DNA of 64,000 nucleotides from Halotia wernerae (GCA_034931985.1 JAYGHB010000018.1:1-64000); one strand, 5' to 3'; positions 17,099 through 26,736 are shown, numbered from the stretch's first letter. Notes: a model not told the origin generated them from the sequence alone. Numbers and translations are program-made.

Positions 17099-18607
17099 TC
17101 ATTTTCCTTCAGGGGCGCGTCCACAGAGTTTGGTGAGCATTTTCAGGCGATCGCCTAGTTCTTCTGTCAATACTTCTGACTGATAGCGCCACTCCCAGTT
17201 ACCCTCGGCAGTACTAGGAAAGTTCATCCGTGCTTCGTTTCCCAAACCCAAAATATCCTGCAAAGGAATAATCGCTTGATTAGCTATAGAACTTAAAGCC
17301 AACCTAATTAAATCCCAGTGAATACCTTCAGGACTGACGCAACCTAAATACAGCAATAAGTTTCGCTTTTCCCAATCACTAGCTGTATTGAACCAGCCTA
17401 TGGTTGTGTCATTATCGTGAGTTCCGGTATAAACTACCGCATTTCGTGGGTAGTTAAACGGTAAAAACGGATTACCGGGATCAGAACCGAAGGCAAACTG
17501 CAAAACTTTCATCCCAGGAAATTCATACTTGTCTCGCAGCGCTTCTACTTCTGGCGTAATTACTCCCAAATCTTCCGCCAAGACAGGTAGTTTGCCTAGT
17601 TTTTGTTTAATCGTATCGAACAACTCTTCCCCAGGCGCTTCAATCCATTCTCCATTCATGGCTGTTTCTTCACCTTGTTCCACAGCCCAAAAAGCTTCAA
17701 AACCCCGGAAGTGATCAATGCGAATAATATCGACATAATCCAGCATTGCTTCAAAGCGCTGTATCCACCATTTAAAATCTTGGTTTTGCAACTTTTCCCA
17801 GTTATAAACGGGGTTGCCCCACAGTTGACCAGTGGCGCTAAAGTAATCTGGTGGAACTCCCGCCATTTGTGCAGCGGCTCCTGTCTCTTCATCCAAGCAA
17901 AAAATATCAGGATTTGCCCATACGTCGGCACTGTCATGAGCTACGTAGATGGGAATATCACCGATGATTTCTATACCGCGCATGTTGGCATAGCTCTTAA
18001 CATTTGACCACTGCCGAAAAAACTCATATTGGGTGAACTTGTAATAGAAAATCTCTCCACTCAGCTGGCGCTGTATTTGATCTAATGCTTCTGGTTGACG
18101 CTTGGCAAGTTCTGGTTCCCAGGTGTACCAGCTAGCATTATTTTGGGAATCTTTAAGCGCCATAAATAAGGCGTAATTATCTAGCCAATAAGCTTTGCTT
18201 TCACAAAAACCTGCAAATTCCTTTTGTTGGATGGGAGATGCTTGGGTTTTAAAGTTATTGCAGGCTTTTTTTAAAAGATCAATTTTAATGGCTGTAACTT
18301 GCTCAAAATCTACTTTATCCCCTGAAAATCCTGGTAAATTAGCACAGTCTGCTTCAGCTAGCAAACCCTCATCTATAAGTTTTTCTGGACTAATCAGCAA
18401 GGGATTTCCTGCCATCGCTGAGTAACACATATATGGAGAATTGCCGTACCCAGTGGGGCCTAAGGGTAATACTTGCCAATATTGTTGATAACTCTTTTCG
18501 AGAAAATCAATAAATTTATAGGCTTCTAAACCTAAATCTCCAATGCCAAATCGGCTAGGAAAAGAGGTAGGATGCAGCAAAATGCCGCTGGATCTGGTGA
18601 AAGGCAT
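17099..18607 (-). CDS. malQ: 4-alpha-glucanotransferase (amylomaltase)
   Basis: A 502-residue GH77 enzyme. The start FTRSSGILLHPTSFPSRFG, the IGDIPIYVAHDSADVWANP segment, the nucleophile region DIIRIDHFRGFEAFWAV, and VLAEDLGVITPEVEALRD are all diagnostic. It transfers alpha-1,4-glucan segments during glycogen turnover. Length is normal and no disruptions are visible. Confidence 0.96.
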   Translation of the reverse strand: MPFTRSSGILLHPTSFPSRFGIGDLGLEAYKFIDFLEKSYQQYWQVLPLGPTGYGNSPYMCYSAMAGNPLLISPEKLIDEGLLAEADCANLPGFSGDKVDFEQVTAIKIDLLKKACNNFKTQASPIQQKEFAGFCESKAYWLDNYALFMALKDSQNNASWYTWEPELAKRQPEALDQIQRQLSGEIFYYKFTQYEFFRQWSNVKSYANMRGIEIIGDIPIYVAHDSADVWANPDIFCLDEETGAAAQMAGVPPDYFSATGQLWGNPVYNWEKLQNQDFKWWIQRFEAMLDYVDIIRIDHFRGFEAFWAVEQGEETAMNGEWIEAPGEELFDTIKQKLGKLPVLAEDLGVITPEVEALRDKYEFPGMKVLQFAFGSDPGNPFLPFNYPRNAVVYTGTHDNDTTIGWFNTASDWEKRNLLLYLGCVSPEGIHWDLIRLALSSIANQAIIPLQDILGLGNEARMNFPSTAEGNWEWRYQSEVLTEELGDRLKMLTKLCGRAPEGK

Positions 18608-18734
18608 AAGTAACTTGAATTATAGGAATCAGCGATCCCATCGAATCTATCACGGAACAGTATTTAGAAGGTAAATCAAGTAAACTCATGTTGATTGTCT
18701 CTTGTCAGTTGTTTTTTACTAATGACAATTAACT

Positions 18735-19166
18735 ATGACTTACCGAAATCCTACACCAACGGTTGATATCATCATTGAGTTAGTGGATCGGCCACATCGG
18801 CCAATAGTGTTAATTGAGAGACATAATTTACCATTGGGTTGGGCAATTCCCGGTGGTTTTGTGGATTATGGGGAAGCAGTGGAAGTGGCGGCGCGGCGGG
18901 AAGCTGAGGAAGAAATGGGTTTACAGGTGGAGTTAGTTGAACAATTTTTGGTGTATTCTAATCCTAGTCGTGATCTCCGTCAGCATACAATCAGCATTGT
19001 GTTTTTGGCTACGGCGATGGGAGAACCAAAGGCTGGGGATGATGCTAAAGATGTAGGAATTTTTGAGTCTTGGCGTGTGCCTAGTAATTTATGTTTTGAC
19101 CACGATCGCATTTTGCAAGATTATTGGCGATATCGGCATTATGGGATACGTCCGCGGTTGGGTTAA
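18735..19166 (+). CDS. Nudix hydrolase
   Basis: A 143-residue Nudix protein. The box G-x5-E-x7-R-E-U-x-E-E-x-G-U is present in GGFVDYGEAVEVAARREAEE followed by EMGL. Sequence context (PIVLIERHNLPLGWAIPGG) is like ADP-ribose pyrophosphatase/MutT-type enzymes. The precise substrate cannot be read from sequence. It is followed 32 nt later by ridA. Confidence 0.92.
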   Translation: MTYRNPTPTVDIIIELVDRPHRPIVLIERHNLPLGWAIPGGFVDYGEAVEVAARREAEEEMGLQVELVEQFLVYSNPSRDLRQHTISIVFLATAMGEPKAGDDAKDVGIFESWRVPSNLCFDHDRILQDYWRYRHYGIRPRLG

Positions 19167-19198
19167 AATGCTGTAGCCAGGTAGATTATGCAATAATT

Positions 19199-19588
19199 AT
19201 GACTCGTAAAGTAATTAATACTAATCAAGCACCAGCTCCCGTTGGGCCATATAATCAAGCGATCGCCGCTTCTGGTCTTATGGTATTTGTCGCTGGACAA
19301 ATTGCTATTGATCCCCACATTGGTAATGTTGTCTACACAGATGATGTCGTCAAGCAAACTGAGCAAGTAATGGCTAATCTAGAAGCCATTTTGACTGAAG
19401 CGGGCGCGAATTTTGAAAATGTGGTTAAAACTACTGTCTTTCTCGCTAATATGAACGATTTTGCCGCGGTGAATGCCGTTTATGCTAAATATTTTTCTGA
19501 AGATACAGCCCCTGCGCGTGCTTGTGTTCAAGTTTCTCGTCTACCAAAAGATGTGTTAGTGGAAATTGACTGTATTGCAGTAATTTAA
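19199..19588 (+). CDS. ridA: RidA family enamine/imine deaminase
   Basis: RidA hydrolyses reactive 2-aminoacrylate formed by PLP enzymes. The 129-residue product from the ATG at 19199 shows APAPVGPYNQAI, VFVAGQIAIDP, and the C-terminal PARACVQVSRLPKDVLVEID with the catalytic Arg. The open frame extends further upstream inside the Nudix gene, but the ATG at 19199 gives the standard length. Confidence 0.95.
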   Translation: MTRKVINTNQAPAPVGPYNQAIAASGLMVFVAGQIAIDPHIGNVVYTDDVVKQTEQVMANLEAILTEAGANFENVVKTTVFLANMNDFAAVNAVYAKYFSEDTAPARACVQVSRLPKDVLVEIDCIAVI

Positions 19589-19743
19589 TTGTACTGGGCA
19601 TGGAGAAGCAATACTGCTCGGTTAAGCATTTTCAACTTCAAATTGGGTTTTGGGAAAAGGGTAAAGGGTAAGGGTTAAAGGTTTTGATTTTCTCCTTTCC
19701 CCCTTAACCGAAAGGTATTGCATGGAGAAGAACTACTTTTATT

Positions 19744-19911
19744 GTCGAAAGTTGAACCTTTGAAGTCGAAAGTTGAACCTTTGAAGTCGAAAGTTGAACC
19801 TCTGAAGTCGGAACTTGAACCTTTGAGGTCGAAAGTTGAACCTTTGAGGTCGAAAGTTGAACCTTTGAAGTCGGAAGTTGAACCTCTGAAGTCGGAAGTT
19901 GAACCTCAGAG
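19744..19911. repeat. Tandem array, eight 21-bp units
   Basis: Eight head-to-tail copies of GTCGAAAGTTGAACCTTTGA(A/G) with exact 21-bp spacing; copies 4, 7 and 8 carry substitutions and the last ends in CTCAGAG. The period keeps one frame open and would encode a seven-residue repeat (S-K-V-E-P-L-K), but that frame has only a TTG start at 19718 and no ribosome site. The region 19589-20009 otherwise holds a duplicated GCATGGAGAAG (19598 and 19720 areas) and no recognised gene. Confidence 0.9.
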
Positions 19912-19930
19912 GTTCAATTGCAACTTTTTT
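19899..19930 (+). terminator. Palindrome plus T-run after tandem array
   Basis: TTGAACCTC (19899-19907) and GAGGTTCAA (19909-19917) form a 9-bp palindrome around one A; a run of six T ends at 19930. It could serve as the intrinsic terminator of ridA or of a transcript across the tandem array. The tight loop would open a few pairs in practice. Confidence 0.5.
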
Positions 19931-20009
19931 AAAAAAAAGATTACTGAAGCTTAACTTGCTCTAAGACATAAGCCAATTATTTTTGAAGAGACTTCAAGGA
20001 AGATAAACC

Positions 20010-20984
20010 ATGAAAAGTCTCATTCGCACGTTGGCTGTTGGCGCAATTACAGCGAGTTGTTATGTCGGTCAAGCTTATGCCGATACAGTCAAAGATCCCC
20101 TTGGCTACTCTGTACCACGCACCCATGCTCACAACGACTACGAACACGAGCATCCACTTTTTGATGCCCTCCACAACGGTTTCATTAGCGCTGAGGCTGA
20201 TATTTGGCTCTATGATACAGATTTACGCGTTGCTCATGACCCAGTAGACAACCCCGCAACATTACCCACCCTGTCAGATTTATATCTGACACCATTGCGG
20301 AACTTGGCAACTCAGGTAAATAACGGTGGCATTTACGCCGACGGCACACCCCTACTTTTGTTAGTTGATATTAAAAGTGAGGGTGTTTCGACCTATCAGC
20401 GTTTACATGATACTTTAGCCAGCTACGCGGTTGATAATCCCGGATTGTTCAATACCTACACCAAAAACGCTTCTGGTGGCTATGACATGCACAAAGGAGC
20501 AGTCAATGTTGTGATCTCAGGTAATCGACCACGAGATTATATGCTGTCACAGGATATACGTTATGCTGCTTACGACGGTCGTCAAGATGATATAGGCATG
20601 GGTATTGCACCTGAGTTTATCCCCTTAATTAGCGACAACTGGAATACTTTTTTTAACGGCGATTTGGCTTGGGACGGTACTGGCACAATCCCAGATGACA
20701 CTAAAGCAACTTTAGACAATATTGTGGCTCAGGTGCATGGAGAGAACAAAATCTTGCGCTTCTGGAATTTGCCACAAGATGCGCCTAGCGTTTGGGGGCC
20801 GCTCTACGATGCTAATGTTGACTTGATTAACACTGACAATCTCACTGGTTTATCTGCATATATTCAATCGCGTCAGAGGCAATCAGTACCAGAACCATCA
20901 ATGACTATTGCACTCTTGGGTGTACTAAGCACATCAGCACTGCTGAAGCGAAAATCGCAGTCTAAGTCAAAACTTCTCGGATAA
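20010..20984 (+). CDS. PLC-like (Aim6-type) phosphodiesterase with PEP-CTERM anchor
   Basis: A 324-residue exported protein. A signal peptide (about 1-24, ending ...QAYA) precedes a PLC/glycerophosphodiesterase-type TIM-barrel domain: RTHAHNDYEHEHPLFDAL carries the first catalytic His, ISAEADIWLYD and LRVAHDPVD follow, and LLLVDIKSEG holds the metal-site Asp/Lys. This H-A-H-N-D-Y-E form is that of the Aim6 family. The C-terminus has VPEPS, a short hydrophobic helix and a K-R-K basic end, a PEP-CTERM sorting signal (exosortase substrate). Substrate is unknown. Confidence 0.85.
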   Translation: MKSLIRTLAVGAITASCYVGQAYADTVKDPLGYSVPRTHAHNDYEHEHPLFDALHNGFISAEADIWLYDTDLRVAHDPVDNPATLPTLSDLYLTPLRNLATQVNNGGIYADGTPLLLLVDIKSEGVSTYQRLHDTLASYAVDNPGLFNTYTKNASGGYDMHKGAVNVVISGNRPRDYMLSQDIRYAAYDGRQDDIGMGIAPEFIPLISDNWNTFFNGDLAWDGTGTIPDDTKATLDNIVAQVHGENKILRFWNLPQDAPSVWGPLYDANVDLINTDNLTGLSAYIQSRQRQSVPEPSMTIALLGVLSTSALLKRKSQSKSKLLG

Positions 20985-21459
20985 GCTTTAATATACAACA
21001 ATACCTTTGCCAAAATAAGAGCCTAGATAAATTTTGGCAAAAGTGGCAAAATTAAGCATACATAAGCGTTTCGATGAAAAGGTGGTTTTTCATCTGAAAC
21101 CCTTATCCTGCTGTCAATACGTTAAAAAACCCTTGTAGGAAACCTTAAAGGAATTTTTAGGACTGATTGTTTTTGCCAACCCTCAAAGAAATGGGAGTTA
21201 ATGGTTAAAGCATCATCATCTCACCCTCGTAAATTGGCGAAGGTATTGATACAAGGGTGCGTTATGGACATTAGCCCTAACGCACCGAAAATCTCGAATG
21301 GTGCTGGTGCATTAGCCTGCGGCATAACATACCCGACTGGACTACTGGACTACTGGACTGACACGACTAAAATGATGCAAAAAATTTAGGTTGGGAACCC
21401 GCCCAAAGCATTAGCTCCCCAACCTACGCCTAAAGCACTATTTTAGCTGTGTTACGCCA
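20985..21459. other. Intergenic region with short palindromes, no gene recognised
   Basis: The stretch between two convergent genes carries GGTGCGTTA (21256-21264) paired with TAACGCACC (21278-21286), a hairpin of a kind common in cyanobacterial interspersed repeats, and a TTGGGAACC/CCCCAACC region near 21390-21425. One small frame at 21201-21389 lies over these repeats and matches nothing I recognise. Confidence 0.6.
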
Positions 21460-23757
21460 CTACTTATTAGGTTCAGTGAGGTTTGCTACTGCTATTACTA
21501 ACTCGTCTGGCTCAATGGGCTTAGTTAGATGAGCTTGAAATCCAGCTTCTAGAGCAAGCTGACGTTCTTCATTTCTCGCAAATGCTGTTAGTGCTATAGC
21601 AGGAATTTTATCCTCTTTTCCTGCTTCTTGCGATCGCACTTTTCTAATTAATGAATAGCCGTCTTCATCTGGCATTCCAATATCACTAATCAAAACATTG
21701 GGTTTTAATTTTGCCAGTTCTACGAGGGCTTCACTTACGGAACTAACCGCTGTCACCTGCGCTCCCTGCTGTTCTAGAATAAAGGTTATTAACTCACGGG
21801 TATCATCATTATCATCTACAAAAAGTATTTGCAAACCGTCAAGCATCAACAGATTATTGACTTTTACTTCAATTTCACCTGTAAGTTGCTCTGGTTGCAA
21901 TTCTACAATGGGCAACTCTACTGTAAATGTTGCTCCCTGTCCTTCCCCTGGGCTAACTGCGTAAACTGTACCTGAGTGCATTTCTACTAAATGGCGCACA
22001 ATTGTTAATCCCAGTCCCAAGCCGCTTTCTGTTCTAGTAATTGTGCTGTCAGCTTGACGAAAACGCTCAAAGATATAAGGTAGAAATTCAGCACTGATTC
22101 CCTTACCTGTGTCAGAGATAGTAATCTGAGCATTTGATTTTACCTGCTCTAAATGCACTTCAACCCGCCCGCCACTAGGCGTAAACTTGATGGCATTAGA
22201 AAGCAAATTCCAAACGACTTGTTGTAAGCGTTCCGCATCACCCATAACTTCACCCAATAAGGGATCAAAATGAGACTCAATTTGAATAGCTTTAATCTCT
22301 GCTGTTGGCAGCACAGCTTCTATGACTGCATTAATTACAGATACAAGGTTAATTTTACGAATATTTAGACGGACATGACCTTTGATGATGCGTGAGACAT
22401 CCAGGATATCTTCAACAAGTTTCATTTGCAGTTTTGCATTTCTTTCAATTGTCTCTAGCGCCTTTGAGGTAGTTGCTTCGTCCAATTTTCCCCTACCTAT
22501 TATTTGAATCCAACCCAAGATAGAGTTGAGGGGTGTGCGGAGTTCGTGGGAAATGGTCGCTAAAAACTCGTCTTTTATCCGGTTAGCTTCTTGGGCTTCT
22601 TGATAAAGCCGTGTATTATCAATGGCTAAAGCTGCGCGTTGGGCAAGTTCTTCAACCATTGCTAAATCTGCTTTTGTATATTTACGTCCTGGTTGGGCTG
22701 ACGCAAATACAATTGTTCCTAGCTTTCGTTCATGCACCAACAGTGGCACAACCATATAAGACTTAGTTTGGAGTTGGCGCAGTAGACTGAGGTGTTCTTC
22801 GTTATGTGCAGTTTTTAATAATAAGGATTCAGAAATTTCTGAAACTAGTTCCGACTCACCAGTCCGTAAAACCTCTGCTAGTCCAAAATCAGCATCAACA
22901 GCAATTGGGTAGCATCGCCGGATTTCTCTTACCAGTGCTTCCTGTTGTGGGTCAGATGCAGCCACTATTGGGTTACTGAAGGGTAACAAATGATTTTCGA
23001 TCACATCTACAATACACCAATCGGCCAGGGTAGTTACTGTCAACTGGGCAACTTTGGTTAGGGTCGTGTAGTAATCGAGGGATGAAGCCATGACATAACT
23101 TGCTTCAGCCAATAAATTAGAGCGTGTTGCAGCCAAAATGGCTGCAACACGGCCAGCTCGTTCACGAATAATTAACTCTTCGCGCTCCGATTCTAAATGC
23201 TTGCGCTTAGTAATATCACGCATAAGCCAGCGCAGAGCAACTAAATCTCCTTGTTGGTTTCGGACGTTAACTACTCTCAAAGCCACATAAAAAGGAGCTT
23301 GTGCGCGTGGTTTTAAAAGTACTTCCCACTCTATATCTTGGTCGAACTGCTGCAACTGATTTAGGTGAGCAAAGTAAGCCTGATAATCTGACTGTGCAAT
23401 GTAAGTGACAAGCGGTTTGCCAATTAAAAATCGCTGTGAGATATTGAGTAGTAACGCAGCGGCACGGTTAGCTTCCAGAATATTGCCATAGATATCGGTC
23501 ATTAAGTAACCATCTGGTGCAAAATCAAATAACTCTTGGTAGCGCTGGCGCTCTTTTTCTACTATTGCTCGTGTTGCTTCTAACTCTTCGCAAGCGATTT
23601 TCAATTCTTCTAAAGCGATTTGGAGTTCTTCAAAAGCTTCTGCTGTTGGGTTTTGTGGGGAGTTAGTCTCGGTTGCAGCACATTGCAGTAGGATTGTAAC
23701 CCGCGATCGCAATTTTTCTATCTGTTGACTCAGTTCATCTACATTCATGTTGCTCAA
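21460..23757 (-). CDS. Hybrid sensor histidine kinase/response regulator (PAS-GAF-HK-REC)
   Basis: A 765-residue soluble hybrid kinase. Order: N-terminal coiled coil (about 5-70), PAS with PAC (about 70-195, ending MRDITKRK), GAF (about 215-390), HisKA with FLATISHELRTPLNS (phospho-acceptor His404), HATPase with NAIKFTPSGG and DTGKGIS and GLGLGLTIV, and a C-terminal receiver (LFVDDNDDTRELI; phospho-acceptor Asp692 in ISDIGMPDEDG; LTKPIEP). No chromophore Cys motif is evident in the GAF, so the signal is not inferred. No partner regulator is adjacent. Confidence 0.93.
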   Translation of the reverse strand: MSNMNVDELSQQIEKLRSRVTILLQCAATETNSPQNPTAEAFEELQIALEELKIACEELEATRAIVEKERQRYQELFDFAPDGYLMTDIYGNILEANRAAALLLNISQRFLIGKPLVTYIAQSDYQAYFAHLNQLQQFDQDIEWEVLLKPRAQAPFYVALRVVNVRNQQGDLVALRWLMRDITKRKHLESEREELIIRERAGRVAAILAATRSNLLAEASYVMASSLDYYTTLTKVAQLTVTTLADWCIVDVIENHLLPFSNPIVAASDPQQEALVREIRRCYPIAVDADFGLAEVLRTGESELVSEISESLLLKTAHNEEHLSLLRQLQTKSYMVVPLLVHERKLGTIVFASAQPGRKYTKADLAMVEELAQRAALAIDNTRLYQEAQEANRIKDEFLATISHELRTPLNSILGWIQIIGRGKLDEATTSKALETIERNAKLQMKLVEDILDVSRIIKGHVRLNIRKINLVSVINAVIEAVLPTAEIKAIQIESHFDPLLGEVMGDAERLQQVVWNLLSNAIKFTPSGGRVEVHLEQVKSNAQITISDTGKGISAEFLPYIFERFRQADSTITRTESGLGLGLTIVRHLVEMHSGTVYAVSPGEGQGATFTVELPIVELQPEQLTGEIEVKVNNLLMLDGLQILFVDDNDDTRELITFILEQQGAQVTAVSSVSEALVELAKLKPNVLISDIGMPDEDGYSLIRKVRSQEAGKEDKIPAIALTAFARNEERQLALEAGFQAHLTKPIEPDELVIAVANLTEPNK

Positions 23758-24040
23758 CCCGCAAAACTATAAAGCATACGCAGAGGCGGGAGTAATAATT
23801 CAACGCCAGTATTACCCGTAACCCAAATCGAATATCAGAAGTTTTAATTTAGGCAATTATCTAAAAACATACAGGTTTCTTTCTGCCCCTGCATCTTACC
23901 GAGGTGTCATAAAAATGCTAGGAACACAATTGAGAGGCGCTATATTGACTTTTGTTCTTAAAAGCTATAGATCTTTTTAAGAGGCTAATTGATATAAATT
24001 TGCAAAAATATTGCGAATTGTTCTGAATGGAGAGTTATAA

Positions 24041-25012
24041 ATGAGTGTGAGCAAAAAGGGTTTATTGGGTGCTGGCGCGGCATTTGTAGCGCTTACAGGT
24101 TTAGTAGTTAGCACCTTTGGGGAAATGCCGGCTGTTGCTAAACCTACAAACAATCAACAGGCATCAACCTTGATTGCCCAAAATCAAAAGACTTTAAGAA
24201 TAGCCTTTCCTAAACGGGGTGAAATCACAGATGCCCAAAATAAGGCAAATGCGGTGGCAGCTTTTTTGTCTAAACAACTGGGAATGCCAGTTCAGGCAAT
24301 TGTAGCTGATGAAACAGCAGCGGTGGAAGCCTTAAGAGCAGGTCGAGTTGATGCAGCTTTTTTGAGTAGTCGTCCGGCGTTGAAAGCTGAACAGTTGGCA
24401 AATGCTCGGTTGTATTTGGCAGAGGTGCGTCCTAACTACTCTGGAGGTCACACTTATAGCTCAATATTTGTAGTCCCCAAAAAGAGTTCTTTAACATCCA
24501 AAAATTCTCCCAAAACTACCCTAGAACAATTGCGGGGTAAAAGAATGGCGTTTGTTTCTCCGACTTCTGGTTCAGGGTTTATTTTCCCTGTAGGTGAACT
24601 GGTGAAACAGGGATTTGTGCCTAACCGCGATCGCTTGGATGGTTTCTTTGGTCAAGTTGCTTACGGCGGTAACTACTCAGGTGCTTTACAAGCAGTTCTG
24701 CGTGGTCAAGCAGATGCCGCTGCGGTGTCAGAATATGCTCTCAACCCCCCGTATGTAACCTCAGAAGAAAAAAGCCAATTGCGAGTTCTTTATGCAATTA
24801 AAGGTGTACCTGCCCACGGTATTGTTATTGATGACAGCGTTCCGGCTCCCATGCGAGAAAAATTGATCACTGCATTAATGCAATTGAATCAATCGCCAAA
24901 CAACGAGTTGCTCAAAGACTTGTCCAATGCCACAAATTTGGTGAAAGTTGATCATGATAGTCACTTAGCACCAATCCGTGATGCTCTCCAGCGTGTTGGT
25001 ATCAAACCATAA
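24041..25012 (+). CDS. phnD: Phosphonate/phosphite-type ABC transporter substrate-binding protein
   Basis: A 323-residue exported protein with a signal peptide (about 1-33, ending ...PAVA). The mature part is PhnD/PtxB-like: LRIAFPKRGEITDAQNKANA, FVSPTSGSGFIFPVGELVKQG and YSGALQAVLRGQADAAAVSE are family features. It binds a phosphonate, phosphite or related oxyanion in the periplasm. The ATPase and permease genes follow on the same strand. No C-P lyase or phosphite dehydrogenase gene is present here, so ligand choice is open. Confidence 0.85.
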   Translation: MSVSKKGLLGAGAAFVALTGLVVSTFGEMPAVAKPTNNQQASTLIAQNQKTLRIAFPKRGEITDAQNKANAVAAFLSKQLGMPVQAIVADETAAVEALRAGRVDAAFLSSRPALKAEQLANARLYLAEVRPNYSGGHTYSSIFVVPKKSSLTSKNSPKTTLEQLRGKRMAFVSPTSGSGFIFPVGELVKQGFVPNRDRLDGFFGQVAYGGNYSGALQAVLRGQADAAAVSEYALNPPYVTSEEKSQLRVLYAIKGVPAHGIVIDDSVPAPMREKLITALMQLNQSPNNELLKDLSNATNLVKVDHDSHLAPIRDALQRVGIKP

Positions 25013-25110
25013 GAAAAGTGCTGAATTATGGAGTTAGGAGTTATTTTCAACTCTTAACTCTTAACTTTTACAAACTACTAACGAACCGATGAAATTGACC
25101 GAGGCTGAGG

Positions 25111-25845
25111 ATGAGTGATTATGTTATTGAGTGTCGTAACCTAGAGGCAGCTTACGCTGCATCTCTCAATCGTCCTATCCTCAAGGGAATTAATTGCCAG
25201 ATCAAACGAGGTGAATTTGTCGTTTTATTGGGACTTAATGGCGCAGGTAAATCTACTTTATTGCGATCGCTGGTGGGATTAATAGAACCAGTGGGAGGAG
25301 AAATTCGCATTAATGGCATGACAGTAACTCCCCGAACACTGCCCAAAATTCGCCGTAACATTGGCATGTTGTTTCAGGGTGGCGGATTGATTCGGCAATT
25401 ATCAGCACTGGAAAATGTCTTGTGCGGACGGTTGGGTGTCAGGACAACTTGGCAGACTTTGTTAGGTTTTCCCAAACGCGATCGCCTGTTAGCCCTAGAG
25501 TTATTAGAACAGTTAGGTTTAAGAGAACTAGCCGATCAAAAAACTAGCAAACTCAGTGGAGGACAGCAACAAAGAGTAGCGATCGCTCGTGCTTTAATTC
25601 AATCACCGCAAATTCTCTTAGCCGATGAACCCATTACAGGATTAGATGTTGTGGCATCTCAACAAGTAATGCAGACTTTATCTAATTTGCACACCCAGCA
25701 AGGCATGACTATTGTGGCAGTATTGCACGATTTAGGCATAGCTGCAAAATACGCCCAGCGAGCGATCGTCTTAGATGCTGGACGTGTAGTTTATGACGGC
25801 ATTTGTGACAACTTACAAGCCCAATTTGCTAATGCTTCGATGTGA
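25111..25845 (+). CDS. phnC: Phosphonate/phosphite ABC transporter ATP-binding protein
   Basis: A 244-residue ABC ATPase. Walker A is GLNGAGKSTL near residue 44, the signature is LSGGQQQR, and Walker B is ILLADEPITGLD. It resembles PhnC/PtxA, and its place between a PhnD-like binding protein and a PhnE-like permease supports this. The start ATG at 25111 follows a GAGGCTGAGG region that can act as the ribosome site. Confidence 0.9.
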   Translation: MSDYVIECRNLEAAYAASLNRPILKGINCQIKRGEFVVLLGLNGAGKSTLLRSLVGLIEPVGGEIRINGMTVTPRTLPKIRRNIGMLFQGGGLIRQLSALENVLCGRLGVRTTWQTLLGFPKRDRLLALELLEQLGLRELADQKTSKLSGGQQQRVAIARALIQSPQILLADEPITGLDVVASQQVMQTLSNLHTQQGMTIVAVLHDLGIAAKYAQRAIVLDAGRVVYDGICDNLQAQFANASM

Positions 25846-25930
25846 AAGGGACTAGGGACTAGAGAAAAAGAATAAGAATCAATGCCCACTTGCCCTGAGC
25901 GTAGCCGAAGGGATACCCATTTTATAAAAT

Positions 25931-26725
25931 ATGAATTACTTATTTAATTTAAAACTTTTACGTCGCTACCCTTGGGTAATTACCTTACTGATTCTCTTAA
26001 TTATTTTTGGAGTTTACGGTTGGGCTTTGCAAGGTCTGAAACTTGACTTTGAACTGCTGAAATCTAGCTGGCCTTACATTACTGATTTTATATCCCGGTT
26101 ATTTCCTCCTGATTTAACAGTTGTAGATATAGCAATTAAGGCACTAATTGAAACTGTGCAGATGTCAATATGGGGAACTAGCATTGGAGCAATTCTTTCT
26201 TTGCCTATTGCTGTAGCTAGCGCCACCAACGTTGCTCCCCAATGGTTGCGATCGCTAGCTAATTTACTGCAAAATACTGTGCGTTCTGTCCCTTCGATTA
26301 TTCTAGGGCTAATTTTTGTCGCCGCCACCGGATTAGGCGCACCCGCAGGTACTTTGGCTTTAGCAATCTATACTATCGGCTACCTTGCCAAATTTTATCA
26401 ACAAGCAATTGAAGCAGTTGATGCTCGTTCTCTTGAATCTTTGCAAGTTATGGGAGCCTCTAGATTACAAATTGCTCAATACGGTATTTTACCCCAAGTA
26501 CTACCCCTAGGATTGGGTTATACCTTGTGGATGTTTGAGTACAATATTCGTGCTGCTTCTGTTTTGGGTGTAGTTGGTGCAGGTGGTATTGGCTTTCAGT
26601 TAAAAAATTATATTGACGGTTTTGAGTACACCAAGGCAACAACCATGATGTTGGTACTGCTGGTAGTGGTTACGGTAATTGATTCTTTCAGCAGCCAATT
26701 ACGCCGTCGGCTCGATTCGATGTGA
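25931..26725 (+). CDS. phnE: Phosphonate/phosphite ABC transporter permease
   Basis: A 264-residue inner-membrane permease with about six helices and the binding-protein-dependent transport signature. RSVPSIILGLIFVAATGLGA and the EAA-type loop EAVDARSLESLQVMGASRLQ match PhnE. It completes the phnD-phnC-phnE cassette. The 85-nt spacer before it carries a repeat with CCCTGAGCGTAGCCGAAGGG, a short interspersed palindrome. Confidence 0.9.
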   Translation: MNYLFNLKLLRRYPWVITLLILLIIFGVYGWALQGLKLDFELLKSSWPYITDFISRLFPPDLTVVDIAIKALIETVQMSIWGTSIGAILSLPIAVASATNVAPQWLRSLANLLQNTVRSVPSIILGLIFVAATGLGAPAGTLALAIYTIGYLAKFYQQAIEAVDARSLESLQVMGASRLQIAQYGILPQVLPLGLGYTLWMFEYNIRAASVLGVVGAGGIGFQLKNYIDGFEYTKATTMMLVLLVVVTVIDSFSSQLRRRLDSM

Positions 26726-26736
26726 CTGCGAATCTC

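Noticed and set aside
19744..19911. CRISPR array
   Set aside because: Units are contiguous with no variable spacers and no cas genes are near.
19718..19954. Open frame encoding a 78-residue heptapeptide-repeat protein
   Set aside because: Only a TTG start, no ribosome site, and the frame exists because the tandem unit is 21 bp; kept as a repeat and as a finding, not as a gene.
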